Positions 16,810-25,008 of a stretch of 64,000 bases of DNA are shown here, piece after piece. The stretch is taken from assembly GCF_047238125.1 (NCBI RefSeq), contig NZ_JBDFMH010000001.1:1426001-1490000 (forward strand). The letters are read 5' to 3'. A program made the position numbers and the translations under genes. This DNA comes from JBDFMH01 sp047238125 (GTDB taxonomy: Bacteria > Pseudomonadota > Alphaproteobacteria > Sphingomonadales > Sphingomonadaceae). Each line of letters starts with the position of its first letter. Within the stretch, counting starts at the first letter, position 1. Below the pieces are notes generated by a model, which was given only the letters and a program-made list of their open reading frames with translations, did not search any database and was not told the DNA's origin.

Positions 16810-17640
16810 ATGGACCTGGGACTTGCTGGCAAGAAGGTGATCGTAAGCGCGGCGACGCGCGGTGTCGGCCGTGCGATCGCTGAGAAATTCCTCGACGAAG
16901 GTGCGACGGTCGCCATCTGCGGCCGCCGCGCGCGATCGAGCGAGCCGAGCGCGGCCGACCCCACCATCCACGCGAACCCGCTGGGCGGCGACGGCGTCGA
17001 GGAAGCGGTGGCGGCGCTGTCCGAACGCGGCACGGTCCACGGCGCTGTCGTGGATTGCGGCGATTATGATGCGGTGATGCGCTGGGTGGGCGATGCCGCC
17101 GACCAGATGGGCGGCATCGATATCGTCGTCTCCAGCGCCAGCGCGCTCGGCGGCATCCCCCGCTCCCGTCACGGATGGGACATCAACTATAATATCGATC
17201 TGATGTCGTCTGTGGCGATGTGGGATGCCGCTTATCCGCACCTGAAGGCAGCTGCGCCGGCCGCCTTCGTGCAGATCAGCACCATCACTGCGTTCGAGAA
17301 CCACACCTTCGTAGGATCGGGCTTCAGCTATGGCGCTATGAAGGCGGCGCTGATCAACTATGTCCACCAGCTGGCGCTCGAATATATGCACGAGGGGATA
17401 CGCTGCAATTGCGTCTGCCCCGGGCCGATCTACCTGAAGGGCGGATCGTGGGACTATGTCGAACAGGCGCTGCCCGACTATTACGCCGCCAACCTGGCGC
17501 GCCAGCCCGCAGGGCGCTTCGGCAGGCCGGAGGAGGTCGCGAATACGGTCGCGTTCATCGCGTCCGAGCGCGCTTCGTGGATTACCGGCGTCAACCTGAC
17601 CGTCGATGGCGGCTTCACCCGTAACGTGAAATACGGATGA
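16810..17640 (+). CDS. SDR-family protein with altered cofactor motif
   Basis: 276 residues of the short-chain dehydrogenase fold. The catalytic Ser157, Tyr174 and Lys178 (YGAMK) are intact and the C-terminus (WITGVNLTVDGGF) is classical. The glycine-rich loop at 13-20 reads SAATRGVG instead of TGxxxGIG, and SSAS replaces NNAG at 108-111. Similar changes are known in divergent SDRs that still bind NAD(P). It likely oxidises or reduces a hydroxyl/keto group in the pathway. ATGA overlap with the next gene. Confidence 0.88.
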   Translation: MDLGLAGKKVIVSAATRGVGRAIAEKFLDEGATVAICGRRARSSEPSAADPTIHANPLGGDGVEEAVAALSERGTVHGAVVDCGDYDAVMRWVGDAADQMGGIDIVVSSASALGGIPRSRHGWDINYNIDLMSSVAMWDAAYPHLKAAAPAAFVQISTITAFENHTFVGSGFSYGAMKAALINYVHQLALEYMHEGIRCNCVCPGPIYLKGGSWDYVEQALPDYYAANLARQPAGRFGRPEEVANTVAFIASERASWITGVNLTVDGGFTRNVKYG

Positions 17641-18083
17641 GCTTCACCGGCCCATGGCGCGATCGGCTGGCGATCCGCGAGCTGATCGATGCCTATTCGG
17701 ATGCGGTGATGGTGCGCGATGCCGATGCCTGGGGCGCCTGTTGGGCCGAAGACGCCTATTGGAGCCTGCCCGAATTTGCCGACCATGAGGAATTTGTCGG
17801 GCGCGAGGCGATCGTTGCCGGCTGGGTGATGTCGATGACACGCTATGCATCGATGACCGACTATGCCAAGCCGATGATCTATGTTTCGACGCCAGGCGCG
17901 ATCGCGGTCGAAGGTGATCGGGCGAGCGCGCGGGTCTACACGTCGGAACTCTATGCCGATCCGGCGACCGGAATCGAATATCGCGTACGCGGACTTTACG
18001 ACGATGAAATCGGGAGGATCGGTGGCGACTGGCTGTTCACCCGCCGAATTTACCGCGTGCTTGCATCGCACCGCGCTTCATGA
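17637..18083 (+). CDS. SnoaL/NTF2-like protein
   Basis: 148 residues, a paralogue of the protein at 84-500. Both start MxFTGP, carry a helix with DAxxxxACWAEDAYW-type residues, a long central helix, and the strand pattern GDRASARVYTSE. The fold forms a deep hydrophobic pocket used for dehydration, cyclisation or isomerisation. Start overlaps the SDR stop (ATGA). Next gene follows after 34 bases. Confidence 0.87.
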   Translation: MSFTGPWRDRLAIRELIDAYSDAVMVRDADAWGACWAEDAYWSLPEFADHEEFVGREAIVAGWVMSMTRYASMTDYAKPMIYVSTPGAIAVEGDRASARVYTSELYADPATGIEYRVRGLYDDEIGRIGGDWLFTRRIYRVLASHRAS

Positions 18084-18117
18084 CCTGATGATGGAAAAGA
18101 TCGCAAGGAGAGAGAGC

Positions 18118-18696
18118 ATGGCTGGAATCCGCCGCTACGGCCGCAACGAGCTGCCCGAAAATCTTATCGACACCTGGGATTGGCTGCAGGCACTGACCGG
18201 CCAGGCCGCCTATGTCGAGGCATTTGCGGGGGCCCCCGAACTGCTCGATTTCACGATGAAGGATTTCTACGAGAAGATCTTCTTCGGCGGCCGGGTTGAA
18301 CCGCGCTACAAGCAGCTGGCCCGCCTGCGGATGAGCCTGGGCCATGGCTGCCGCAGCTGCAATCTTGGCAATACCGAGGGCGCCAAGGAAGCCGGCTATT
18401 CGGTCGAGCAGCTCGAAGCGATCGAAGGCGATCGCAGCATCTTCACCGATGCGGAGCGCGCGGTGTTGAAGCTTGCCGACGAGTTCCTGATGACCAACCA
18501 GCAGGGCCATCTGGAGCCCGAGCTCTATGCGGAACTGAAGCGTCATTTCGACGACGCGCAGATCCTGGAACTGGGCACGGTTATGAGCTTCCTGGGCGGC
18601 CTCGCCAAACTGCTGTTCGTGTTCGACCTGGCGGAAAAGGAGGAGACCTGCCCCTTCGTCCCGCGGGCACGACCGGAACTGGTCGCCGCGGAATAA
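18118..18696 (+). CDS. Carboxymuconolactone decarboxylase/AhpD-family protein
   Basis: 192 residues. The CMD core has CRSCNLGNTEGAKEAG, giving the CxxC of AhpD-like proteins plus the following helix, and SLGHGCRSC precedes it. The ATG at 18118 has AAGGAGAGAG just upstream. Family members are either peroxidase partners (AhpD, using CxxC) or decarboxylases in protocatechuate catabolism. The CxxC here favours a thiol role or at least leaves it open. It ends the second rightward unit. A related gene closes the third unit at 21.6 kb. Confidence 0.88.
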   Translation: MAGIRRYGRNELPENLIDTWDWLQALTGQAAYVEAFAGAPELLDFTMKDFYEKIFFGGRVEPRYKQLARLRMSLGHGCRSCNLGNTEGAKEAGYSVEQLEAIEGDRSIFTDAERAVLKLADEFLMTNQQGHLEPELYAELKRHFDDAQILELGTVMSFLGGLAKLLFVFDLAEKEETCPFVPRARPELVAAE

Positions 18697-18724
18697 AGGG
18701 CGGCGTGCCGCCGGTCGTCGGTCG

Positions 18725-18746
18725 CGGCAGACTTGCCAGTCTGCCG
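18725..18746. terminator. Hairpin between convergent genes
   Basis: A perfect 9-base-pair stem CGGCAGACT / AGTCTGCCG with loop TGCC lies between the stop of the CMD gene (+) and the stop of the VOC gene (-). There is no T-run on either side, so it would be a weak or factor-assisted terminator. Confidence 0.5.
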
Positions 18747-18765
18747 TGGGCGGCCGGCGGCCGCG

Positions 18766-19290
18766 CTACAGCGCCCAGGGAATGATCAGTTCGCGCCGAT
18801 CCCAGTCATGCGCGGCATCGCTGGCCTGCGCATACATGGCGCGGATCCGCGCATCCTCGGGATAGAGTTCGATCATGTGGCCGAGACTGTCGCGCGCATC
18901 CAGGTAGCAGATCTCCGGTCCCCAGGCGACGGTGAAGGCGCTGGCCACCGGGCAACCCTGCGCGACGATCCGGTCGCGAGTGGCTTCATAATCGTCGCAG
19001 AACATCGCAACATGGTGGAAGCCTTCCGCCCCGGCCGGATACATGTCGTGGAAGGCGTCCGGACCCTGCGACAGGATCTGGACCAATTCGATATTGAGAT
19101 CGCCCGATTGGACGAAGACGCCGCGCAGACGGATCGGCGCCGCCGGCATGCCCCGATATCGATGATCGTCGAGCACCGATTCGCTGCCGCCCAGGAACGG
19201 CCCGATGTTGTACATGGCGTGCATCCGCGCGCATGCCGCTTCAAGATCGCGCACGACATAGCAGTTCTGCACGATCGCCTCGGCCGGCAT
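18766..19290 (-). CDS. VOC-superfamily protein
   Basis: 174 residues from the ATG at 19290, which has GGGGAGAG 6 bases upstream, the same site used by the VOC gene at 1030. Homologous to the VOC genes at 0.5 and 5.4 kb (GPF, YRG, EGFHHVA). Ligand-position residues are Gln (VQNCYVV), Glu (LNIELVQ), His (FHHV) and Glu (HMIELYP). It is a single leftward gene divergent from the third rightward unit and shares a 119-base upstream region with it. Confidence 0.85.
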   Translation of the reverse strand: MPAEAIVQNCYVVRDLEAACARMHAMYNIGPFLGGSESVLDDHRYRGMPAAPIRLRGVFVQSGDLNIELVQILSQGPDAFHDMYPAGAEGFHHVAMFCDDYEATRDRIVAQGCPVASAFTVAWGPEICYLDARDSLGHMIELYPEDARIRAMYAQASDAAHDWDRRELIIPWAL

Positions 19291-19409
19291 GGCGCTCTCC
19301 CCTATCTCAAGGCGGTGATGATGCGCGCGGCGAAGGATCGCATTCGCCTGTCCTATGTGGCAGTTCTCGATCGGCCGCACCCCGCCAAGGTGGCGACAAG
19401 GAGAGCGAT

Positions 19410-20225
19410 ATGAGCCGCGATCACCCGATCTCGATGGCCGCCGGCATCATGCCCGAAGCCACGCCCGTCCAGCTGGTCGAAGCGGCGGCCGCCGCCGGCT
19501 TCGATTATGGCGGCATGTGGATGGAGCCTGCGGACTGGACGGCGGAAACCACCCGCGCCGTCACCCGCGCGCTGCGCGATACGGGCTTGCGTCTGCTCGA
19601 CATCGAAGTGGTCTGGATCCAGCCCGGGCCGCCCAATCCTGATCACCTGCGCATCGTCGAAATCGGTGCCGAGTTGGGCGCGCGCAACGTGCTGTGCGTA
19701 TCGAGCGATCCCGACCCTGCCGCGACAGCCGACAAGCTGGGCCTGGTGATGGCGCGCGGGGCGGAGCTGGGAATTCGCGTCAACCTTGAATTCGGCATCT
19801 GGTCAGAGATCCGCACGATCCATGATGCCGGCGCGATGCTGAAGCGGATCGACAGCCCGGCCGCCGGCATCCTGCTCGATACGCTGCACTGGACGCGGTC
19901 CGGCGGCACGCCCGCCGATATCGATGCGCTGCCACCGCGCTGGCTTGGCTATGCGCAGATTTGCGATGCGCCGCGCATCGGGCCGTCCGTGGACGATCCC
20001 CAGGCGATCCTGGTCGAGGCGATCGACGATCGGGTGCCGACCGGGCATGGCGGGCTCCCGTTGCGCGAGTTCATCTCGCGGCTGCCCGACGGGCTGCCTT
20101 TCGCGGTGGAGGAGCGATCGAAGGCGCTGCGCGACGCATGGCCCGACCTGAAGGATCGCGCCCGCGCCGTCGCCGGGACGACTCGTGCCTTCCTGGCAAG
20201 TCTCGACGAAACACCAGTTGGTTGA
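19410..20225 (+). CDS. Sugar phosphate isomerase/epimerase-type TIM barrel
   Basis: 271 residues. Barrel strands carry the expected acidic and His residues in LLDIEVVW, VNLEFGIWS, ILLDTLHWTRSGG and FAVEERS. Start at 19410 is set by AAGGAGAG; a longer upstream frame has no site and overlaps the divergent gene. It is a second TIM-barrel isomerase of the same superfamily as the gene at 9.3 kb but shows little obvious identity to it. First gene of the third rightward unit; the Rieske gene follows after 52 bases containing TTGACA near the stop. Confidence 0.85.
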   Translation: MSRDHPISMAAGIMPEATPVQLVEAAAAAGFDYGGMWMEPADWTAETTRAVTRALRDTGLRLLDIEVVWIQPGPPNPDHLRIVEIGAELGARNVLCVSSDPDPAATADKLGLVMARGAELGIRVNLEFGIWSEIRTIHDAGAMLKRIDSPAAGILLDTLHWTRSGGTPADIDALPPRWLGYAQICDAPRIGPSVDDPQAILVEAIDDRVPTGHGGLPLREFISRLPDGLPFAVEERSKALRDAWPDLKDRARAVAGTTRAFLASLDETPVG

Positions 20226-20277
20226 CAGGCCGGTGATACGGCATGGCATTATAAGACCAGAATAACGGAGAGAGATC

Positions 20278-21621
20278 GTGACCGAGATCATCCGGCATCC
20301 GCTGACCCTCGACGGGCGCGATTCGCGGAACCTGCGCGGCGACCCGATCACCGGCGACCGCTACACCTCGCCCGAATTCGCCAAGCGCGAATGGGACCAT
20401 ATGTGGACGCGGATCTGGCACGTCGCCGGACGCGTGGCCGAAGTGCCGGAGCCGGGCGACTATGTCGTCCATGACTTCATGAACGAAAGCGTCTTCTGCG
20501 TCCGCCAGGAAGACGGCTCGATCAAGGCGTTCTACAATGCCTGCGGGCATCGCGGCCAACGGCTGGTTTGGAATTCGGCCAGCGTCGCCAGCGGCTTCCA
20601 ATGCCCCTATCATGGCTGGCTGTGGGGCAAGGACGGGGTGCTGCGTAACGCGCAGGACCAGCACGACTTCCCCGAGGGCAATCCCTGCGGCAAGCTGAAG
20701 CTGCGCGAGCTGCGCTGCGATACCTGGGGCGGGTTCATCTGGTATTCGATGGCCGATGACGGCCAGTCGCTGATGGAATTCCTCGACCCGATCCCCGAGG
20801 TCTACAAGAACTATCCGATGGAGACCGCCGTCCGCGTGGTCTGGATGAAGATCGATCTCAACACGAACTGGAAATTCTCGACCGACAATTTCTCGGAAAG
20901 CTATCACACCCGCACCGCGCACCCGCAGGTGCCGCCGTGGATCGACCAGGACGTCGATACCTCGCGCCACGAGATGTATCCGCAGGGCCATGGCCGCACC
21001 GTACAGCCGATGCGCCCGTCGCTGTCGGATCGCCTGCCGGAAGGCATGCCGCACCCGTTCGACTATATTCTGCAGCAGTGGGACGTCGACCCGGCGGCCT
21101 ATCCCGATTTCGAGACCAAGACGATGCAGGGCTGGCTCGACCTGAAGGCCGCCAAGCGCCGGCTGTGGAAGGAGCGCGGCTATGTTCACTACGAGCATAT
21201 GAACGACGAGGAGCTGACCGACAGCCCGCATACCGTGCTGTTCCCCAACGTCACGCTGTCGTTTCTGCCGGACAATCTGATCTTGTTCCGGACCGAACCG
21301 CACCCCACCGATCCGGGCAAATGCACCTTCGATCTGTGGTGCATGGCTTATCCGGTCGAAGGGCAGACCGAAGTCCACTCGATCATGAACGGCATGAAGC
21401 CGCTGGCCGAGGCCGAATTCGACCACCGAAGCTTCGACAACGGCGCCGGCATCCCGGACCTGGAAGGCGAGATCGTCTATCAGGATATGATGCTGGCGGA
21501 GGGGCAGCAGCGCGGCATGCATTCGCGCGGCTATCGCGACGCCTATCTGACCAATCAGGAAACGCGCGTGCGCTTCTTCCACGAAGTGCTGAACGATTAT
21601 CTGGAAGGACGCCGCCGATGA
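20278..21621 (+). CDS. Rieske non-heme iron oxygenase, alpha subunit (3)
   Basis: 447 residues from a GTG preceded by CGGAGAGAG. Rieske ligands are Cys89, His91, Cys109 and His112 (CGHRG, CPYHGW); iron ligands His210 and His215 are in NWKFSTDNFSESYHTRTAHP. It is divergent from the other two Rieske genes: shorter N-terminus and SESYH in place of LENYH/MEAYH. This suggests a different substrate or position of attack. The 52 bases upstream contain TTGACA at 20222 and an AT-rich CATTATAAG at 20247, a possible internal promoter with longer than usual spacing. ATGA overlap with the next gene. Confidence 0.94.
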   Translation: MTEIIRHPLTLDGRDSRNLRGDPITGDRYTSPEFAKREWDHMWTRIWHVAGRVAEVPEPGDYVVHDFMNESVFCVRQEDGSIKAFYNACGHRGQRLVWNSASVASGFQCPYHGWLWGKDGVLRNAQDQHDFPEGNPCGKLKLRELRCDTWGGFIWYSMADDGQSLMEFLDPIPEVYKNYPMETAVRVVWMKIDLNTNWKFSTDNFSESYHTRTAHPQVPPWIDQDVDTSRHEMYPQGHGRTVQPMRPSLSDRLPEGMPHPFDYILQQWDVDPAAYPDFETKTMQGWLDLKAAKRRLWKERGYVHYEHMNDEELTDSPHTVLFPNVTLSFLPDNLILFRTEPHPTDPGKCTFDLWCMAYPVEGQTEVHSIMNGMKPLAEAEFDHRSFDNGAGIPDLEGEIVYQDMMLAEGQQRGMHSRGYRDAYLTNQETRVRFFHEVLNDYLEGRRR

Positions 21622-22211
21622 CCCGGATCTCCAAGCTGCCGGTCGATCAGTGGGATCCCGATTTGCGGGCCCAGTTCGCGGCGGACGAGGCGACTGCGCT
21701 CGAACAGGGCGCGATGCGGATCTATGCGCATCGCCCGGCAATCGCGAAGGGGCTGATTGCACTCGGCGGCGGCATCAAGCGTGGCGGCACGCTGCCCCCG
21801 CGGCTGATCGAGCTCGTGCGGCTGCGGGTGGCGTTCCACAACCAGTGCCGGAGCTGCCTCGCGATCCGCTACCGGGATGCGGTCGAGGACGGCGTCGATG
21901 AAAATCTGGTCTGCTCGCTGGAAAAGCCGTCAGAAGCACCGGACCTGACCGAAGCCGAGCGCGCAGCGCTGGCTTATGCCGATCGCTTCGCGACCGATCA
22001 TCTGTCGATCGACGATGCCATGATCGATCGGCTGCGCGGGCATTTCGACGAAGGCGAGATTGTCGAGCTCGCAAGCTGGATCGCCTTCTGCGTCGGCTTC
22101 GGCCGGCTGGGCGCGGTTCTTCACATGGTCGAGGAGATTCCGGAGGAATTCGCGTCCGACAGCGCTGGCCCGATCACGCCCTGGGCCGGAACGCCGGTCC
22201 TGGTGCGCTGA
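21618..22211 (+). CDS. Carboxymuconolactone decarboxylase/AhpD-family protein
   Basis: 197 residues with the CMD core FHNQCRSCLAIRYRDAVEDG (CxxC) and a preceding helix LIELVRLRVA. Same family and same CRSC motif as the gene at 18.1 kb, and also the last gene of its unit. The ATG overlaps the Rieske stop (ATGA). The function could be decarboxylation or a thiol-based redox reaction. It converges on the RNase gene with 25 bases between stops and no strong terminator. Confidence 0.88.
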   Translation: MTRISKLPVDQWDPDLRAQFAADEATALEQGAMRIYAHRPAIAKGLIALGGGIKRGGTLPPRLIELVRLRVAFHNQCRSCLAIRYRDAVEDGVDENLVCSLEKPSEAPDLTEAERAALAYADRFATDHLSIDDAMIDRLRGHFDEGEIVELASWIAFCVGFGRLGAVLHMVEEIPEEFASDSAGPITPWAGTPVLVR

Positions 22212-22236
22212 TCCGGCGCTTCGATCCGCGCCAAGC

Positions 22237-22947
22237 TCAATTGATCGGGCGGATCTTCAACACTGTCTGATCGGCAGCCCCGGTTTGATGTGCAGGACAG
22301 CGCACCGGCCGCTGGCGCACATCCATGCAGAGCCATAGTTCGTCAAGCCAACCCTGCCGGTTGGTGCGCACGCGAACCATATCCGCCCGCCAGCCCGGGT
22401 TGATCCGCACGAACGCATCGACGAGCGCGCCCGCGGTCGTGCGTCCGCGCGCGAGCGCCGCCATCTCGGGAAAGCGCAGCCGCTGGTAGTGGCGCCTCGC
22501 CTGCGTGAAATAGCGCGCCGGCTGGCGCGTCATGCAGGTGCCGTGCTTCGCCCATTCATGCTGCAGCAGCTGCGGAGACGGCGTCATGCAGAGATTGGCG
22601 CGCAGTTCGGCAGGCGTCAGCAACCGGGTCGGGCGGCAATATTGGGGCCATTCGCTGCCGCGCCCATCCGGCCACAGGCCATGCAGCACCCAGCCGAAGC
22701 GATTGCCGCTGCCGCACTGGATCCGCTCGCGCGGATCGCGCTCGCGACCATGGCACTGTTCGGGCGACCAGCTCAGCGCCAGCGTATAGCTGCCGATCGG
22801 CAGCACCCGCCGCGGCTGTTTGGCATCGGGCAGGTCGGGTTCGATCCGCGGCATGGTGGCTGGGAGCCGGCAGAGCTCGGCCTGTGCCAGCGCAGTGCCG
22901 GGGACCGCGGAGACCATGGCGGCCAGCAGGATCGAACACTTGATCAT
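22237..22947 (-). CDS. Ribonuclease T2-family enzyme, exported
   Basis: 236 residues with a cleavable signal peptide ending near ALAQA (residue 22). Both catalytic segments are present: YTLALSWSPEQC, then WVLHGLWPDG with His89 (CAS1), and HEWAKHGTC at 130-138 with His130, Glu131, Lys134 and His135 (CAS2). It should degrade RNA in the periplasm or outside through a 2',3'-cyclic phosphate. Its start overlaps the nadC stop (ATGA), so the two are co-translated although functionally unrelated, unless RNA salvage supplies nucleotides or phosphate. Confidence 0.95.
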   Translation of the reverse strand: MIKCSILLAAMVSAVPGTALAQAELCRLPATMPRIEPDLPDAKQPRRVLPIGSYTLALSWSPEQCHGRERDPRERIQCGSGNRFGWVLHGLWPDGRGSEWPQYCRPTRLLTPAELRANLCMTPSPQLLQHEWAKHGTCMTRQPARYFTQARRHYQRLRFPEMAALARGRTTAGALVDAFVRINPGWRADMVRVRTNRQGWLDELWLCMDVRQRPVRCPAHQTGAADQTVLKIRPIN

Positions 22948-23789
22948 GCCGCCACGAAATCCAGCCCGATATCCGCCGCAGGCGCGGACTGGGTCAGCCG
23001 GCCGACCGAGATATAGGTGACCCCCGTTTCCGCGATGGCGCGGATCGTGTCCAGCCGCACGCCGCCCGATGCTTCGGTCGGCACCCGTCCGCCGACCAGC
23101 GTCACTGCGCCGCGCAGCGTGGCCGGGTCCATATTGTCGAGCAAAAGATGCGTGGCACCCGCTGCCAGCGCAGGTTCGATCTGGTCGATCCGATCCACTT
23201 CGACGATGATGCGATCGATGCCGGCGGCTACCGCGCGGCGCACCGCTTCGCCCACGTCGCCGGCCACCGCGACATGATTGTCCTTGATCATCGCCGCATC
23301 CCACAGGCCCATGCGATGGTTGGTCGCCCCACCCATCCGCGTCGCATATTTTTCGATCGCGCGCAGCCCCGGGATGGTCTTGCGGGTATCCAGCAGGATC
23401 GCGCCGGTGCCGCGGATCGTATCAACATAGGCGTGCGTCAGCGTGGCGATGCCGGAAAGATGCTGGAGCGTATTCAGCGCCGATCGCTCAGCCGTCAGCA
23501 GCGCGCGCGCATTGCCGGTCACGCGCATCAGATCGGTGCCGGCCGCGACCGCATCCCCATCGTCCACGAGCGGCTCGATCAAGGCGTCGCCGTCGAGCGC
23601 GGTGAAGAACGCCGCGGCGATCCCCAATCCTGCGACGCTGATGGCATCGCGCGAATCGATCGTGCCACAGAAACGGAGATCGGCCGGGATTACCGCATCG
23701 GAGGTGATGTCCCCGCCAGTGCCGAGATCCTCGGCCAGCGTGGCAGCCACGAAACGGTCGAGATCGAAGCCGGATAGCTGGAAGGTCAT
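22944..23789 (-). CDS. nadC: Nicotinate-nucleotide pyrophosphorylase (carboxylating)
   Basis: 281 residues, full length for NadC (quinolinate phosphoribosyltransferase), which makes nicotinate mononucleotide from quinolinate and PRPP. Signature segments are ERSALNTLQHLSGIAT, DTRKTIPGLRAIEKYA, GLWDAAMIKDNH and the C-terminal EASGGV phosphate-binding turn. nadA lies 3.6 kb away on the same strand, separated by a protease gene and an oxygenase gene. nadB is not in the window. Confidence 0.97.
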   Translation of the reverse strand: MTFQLSGFDLDRFVAATLAEDLGTGGDITSDAVIPADLRFCGTIDSRDAISVAGLGIAAAFFTALDGDALIEPLVDDGDAVAAGTDLMRVTGNARALLTAERSALNTLQHLSGIATLTHAYVDTIRGTGAILLDTRKTIPGLRAIEKYATRMGGATNHRMGLWDAAMIKDNHVAVAGDVGEAVRRAVAAGIDRIIVEVDRIDQIEPALAAGATHLLLDNMDPATLRGAVTLVGGRVPTEASGGVRLDTIRAIAETGVTYISVGRLTQSAPAADIGLDFVAA

Positions 23790-23820
23790 GGCCGGCGCTT
23801 ATCGGCCGGGAACGGCGATG

Positions 23821-24537
23821 TCACCCGTCGTCGGTGCCCAGCAGCCATCCCGTTACCGCGATTCGCGGGATCGGCGCGAGCGGCGTCACCCAGGTCACTG
23901 CATGGGGCTGCGGTACCGCGAACAGGCTCAGCCGGTTCCAGCCCGGAACGAAGCCACGCGCGACCTGCCCTTGGGCATCGTAGAAGGCGAGCAGGCCACC
24001 CCAATCCGGGTGCCATTTCGGATTGAGGTTCAGCACATAGGCGGCGCGCCGCCCCCGACCGGCGATGCGATCGTCATGCATCGACAGGAAATGGCCCGGC
24101 AGATAGCGGCTGGCATGGCCGTCTGCCGAACGGATATCGGGCATGTCTGTCACATGGCGAAGCAGGTCGAGCGTCGCCGGCGCGTTCATCAGCGCCACGA
24201 CGCGGGCCAGCGGATGATCCGCGGGCATGTCGGACGATCCGCGGATCGTGTCGTAGCGGAACTGGAAGCCGCGCCGGCCGCGTTCGATCACGTCGCGCGA
24301 CAGGGCTGCCTGGCCGGTTTCGCCAAGCTTCGCATAGGCCTCTGGCGAGAAGTCGATCACTCTCTCGCCCTGGTTGATCGCAAGCTTCCAGTCGCGCCGC
24401 GACGCGAAGTCCTCGAGCAGGGCACGGGCGTCCGACTCGTCCAGCAGGTTGACGATCTGGATGCGACCGGACCGACGATAGACGTCGCGCAGGGCATCGC
24501 CGTCGAGCGCCGGATTGAGCTTCAAGGGGTTAGGCAT
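23821..24537 (-). CDS. 2-oxoglutarate/Fe(II)-dependent oxygenase (prolyl-hydroxylase-like)
   Basis: 238 residues from the ATG at 24537 (GAAGAAAG upstream). The iron triad is His154 and Asp156 in MHDD and His212 in QPHAVTWV; Arg225 in IPRIAV would bind 2-oxoglutarate. NPKWHPDWGGLL is the strand pattern of the prolyl 4-hydroxylase-like group. Likely a protein or amino-acid hydroxylase. It lies 31 bases before nadC on the same strand and is divergent from the serralysin gene. Confidence 0.88.
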   Translation of the reverse strand: MPNPLKLNPALDGDALRDVYRRSGRIQIVNLLDESDARALLEDFASRRDWKLAINQGERVIDFSPEAYAKLGETGQAALSRDVIERGRRGFQFRYDTIRGSSDMPADHPLARVVALMNAPATLDLLRHVTDMPDIRSADGHASRYLPGHFLSMHDDRIAGRGRRAAYVLNLNPKWHPDWGGLLAFYDAQGQVARGFVPGWNRLSLFAVPQPHAVTWVTPLAPIPRIAVTGWLLGTDDG

Positions 24538-25008
24538 GGGAACTTTCTTCGACCTTCGCGAAAGCCCCGCATAGCCGTTTGCGACGGTGTTGGCAGCGAC
24601 CGTCCCGAAACGGAACGGACACGTAGCCAAATTATTGAATTAACTGATCATTCATCTACCGTTGACTTACCATGCGAAAGGTCAAATAACTCAACGCAGG
24701 ACGCATTACCGGCTTGGCCGGGCAAGTATCGGCCGGTCCTTTGCGGGATCGGGCTTTGCGAGCGTTTGGGGTGATAGGGCGGAACGGCGCTTGGGTGCCG
24801 GCACTGGGGACATTATCGCTTTGCGACCTACTGTATTCGGTCTTCGGGACAGGTGTAGCTGATGCCGATCGCGCCTGCGATCGACACTTTCTGCGCCGCG
24901 TCTCCCGGCCGCTTCCGGGTCGTCTGCGATCGATATCGCCTTCCAACCATCGCTGCGCAGCAGGGTGCGGCCACGCGGCCCATTCAATCGAATGTTAGGG
25001 AGTAAACC
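24538..25008. promoter_or_regulatory. 471-base divergent control region upstream of the serralysin
   Basis: No convincing gene is present. The part from about 24628 to 24690 is strikingly AT-rich for this chromosome. TTGACT at 24662-24667 and AATAAC at 24685-24690 are 17 bases apart and form a plausible sigma-70-type promoter for the rightward protease gene. TTGAC and GTCAA in the same stretch also form an inverted repeat. That would leave a leader of about 310 bases with the ribosome site AGGGAG just before the ATG at 25009. Confidence 0.45.

Noticed and set aside
20071..21762. A 563-codon minus-strand frame opposite the third Rieske gene
   Set aside because: His/Asp/Gln-rich antisense translation with no motif; the plus-strand Rieske ligands are clear.
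24662..24862. A 66-codon frame in the serralysin leader
   Set aside because: No ribosome site, Arg/Ser-rich composition, and it starts inside the predicted -35 element.
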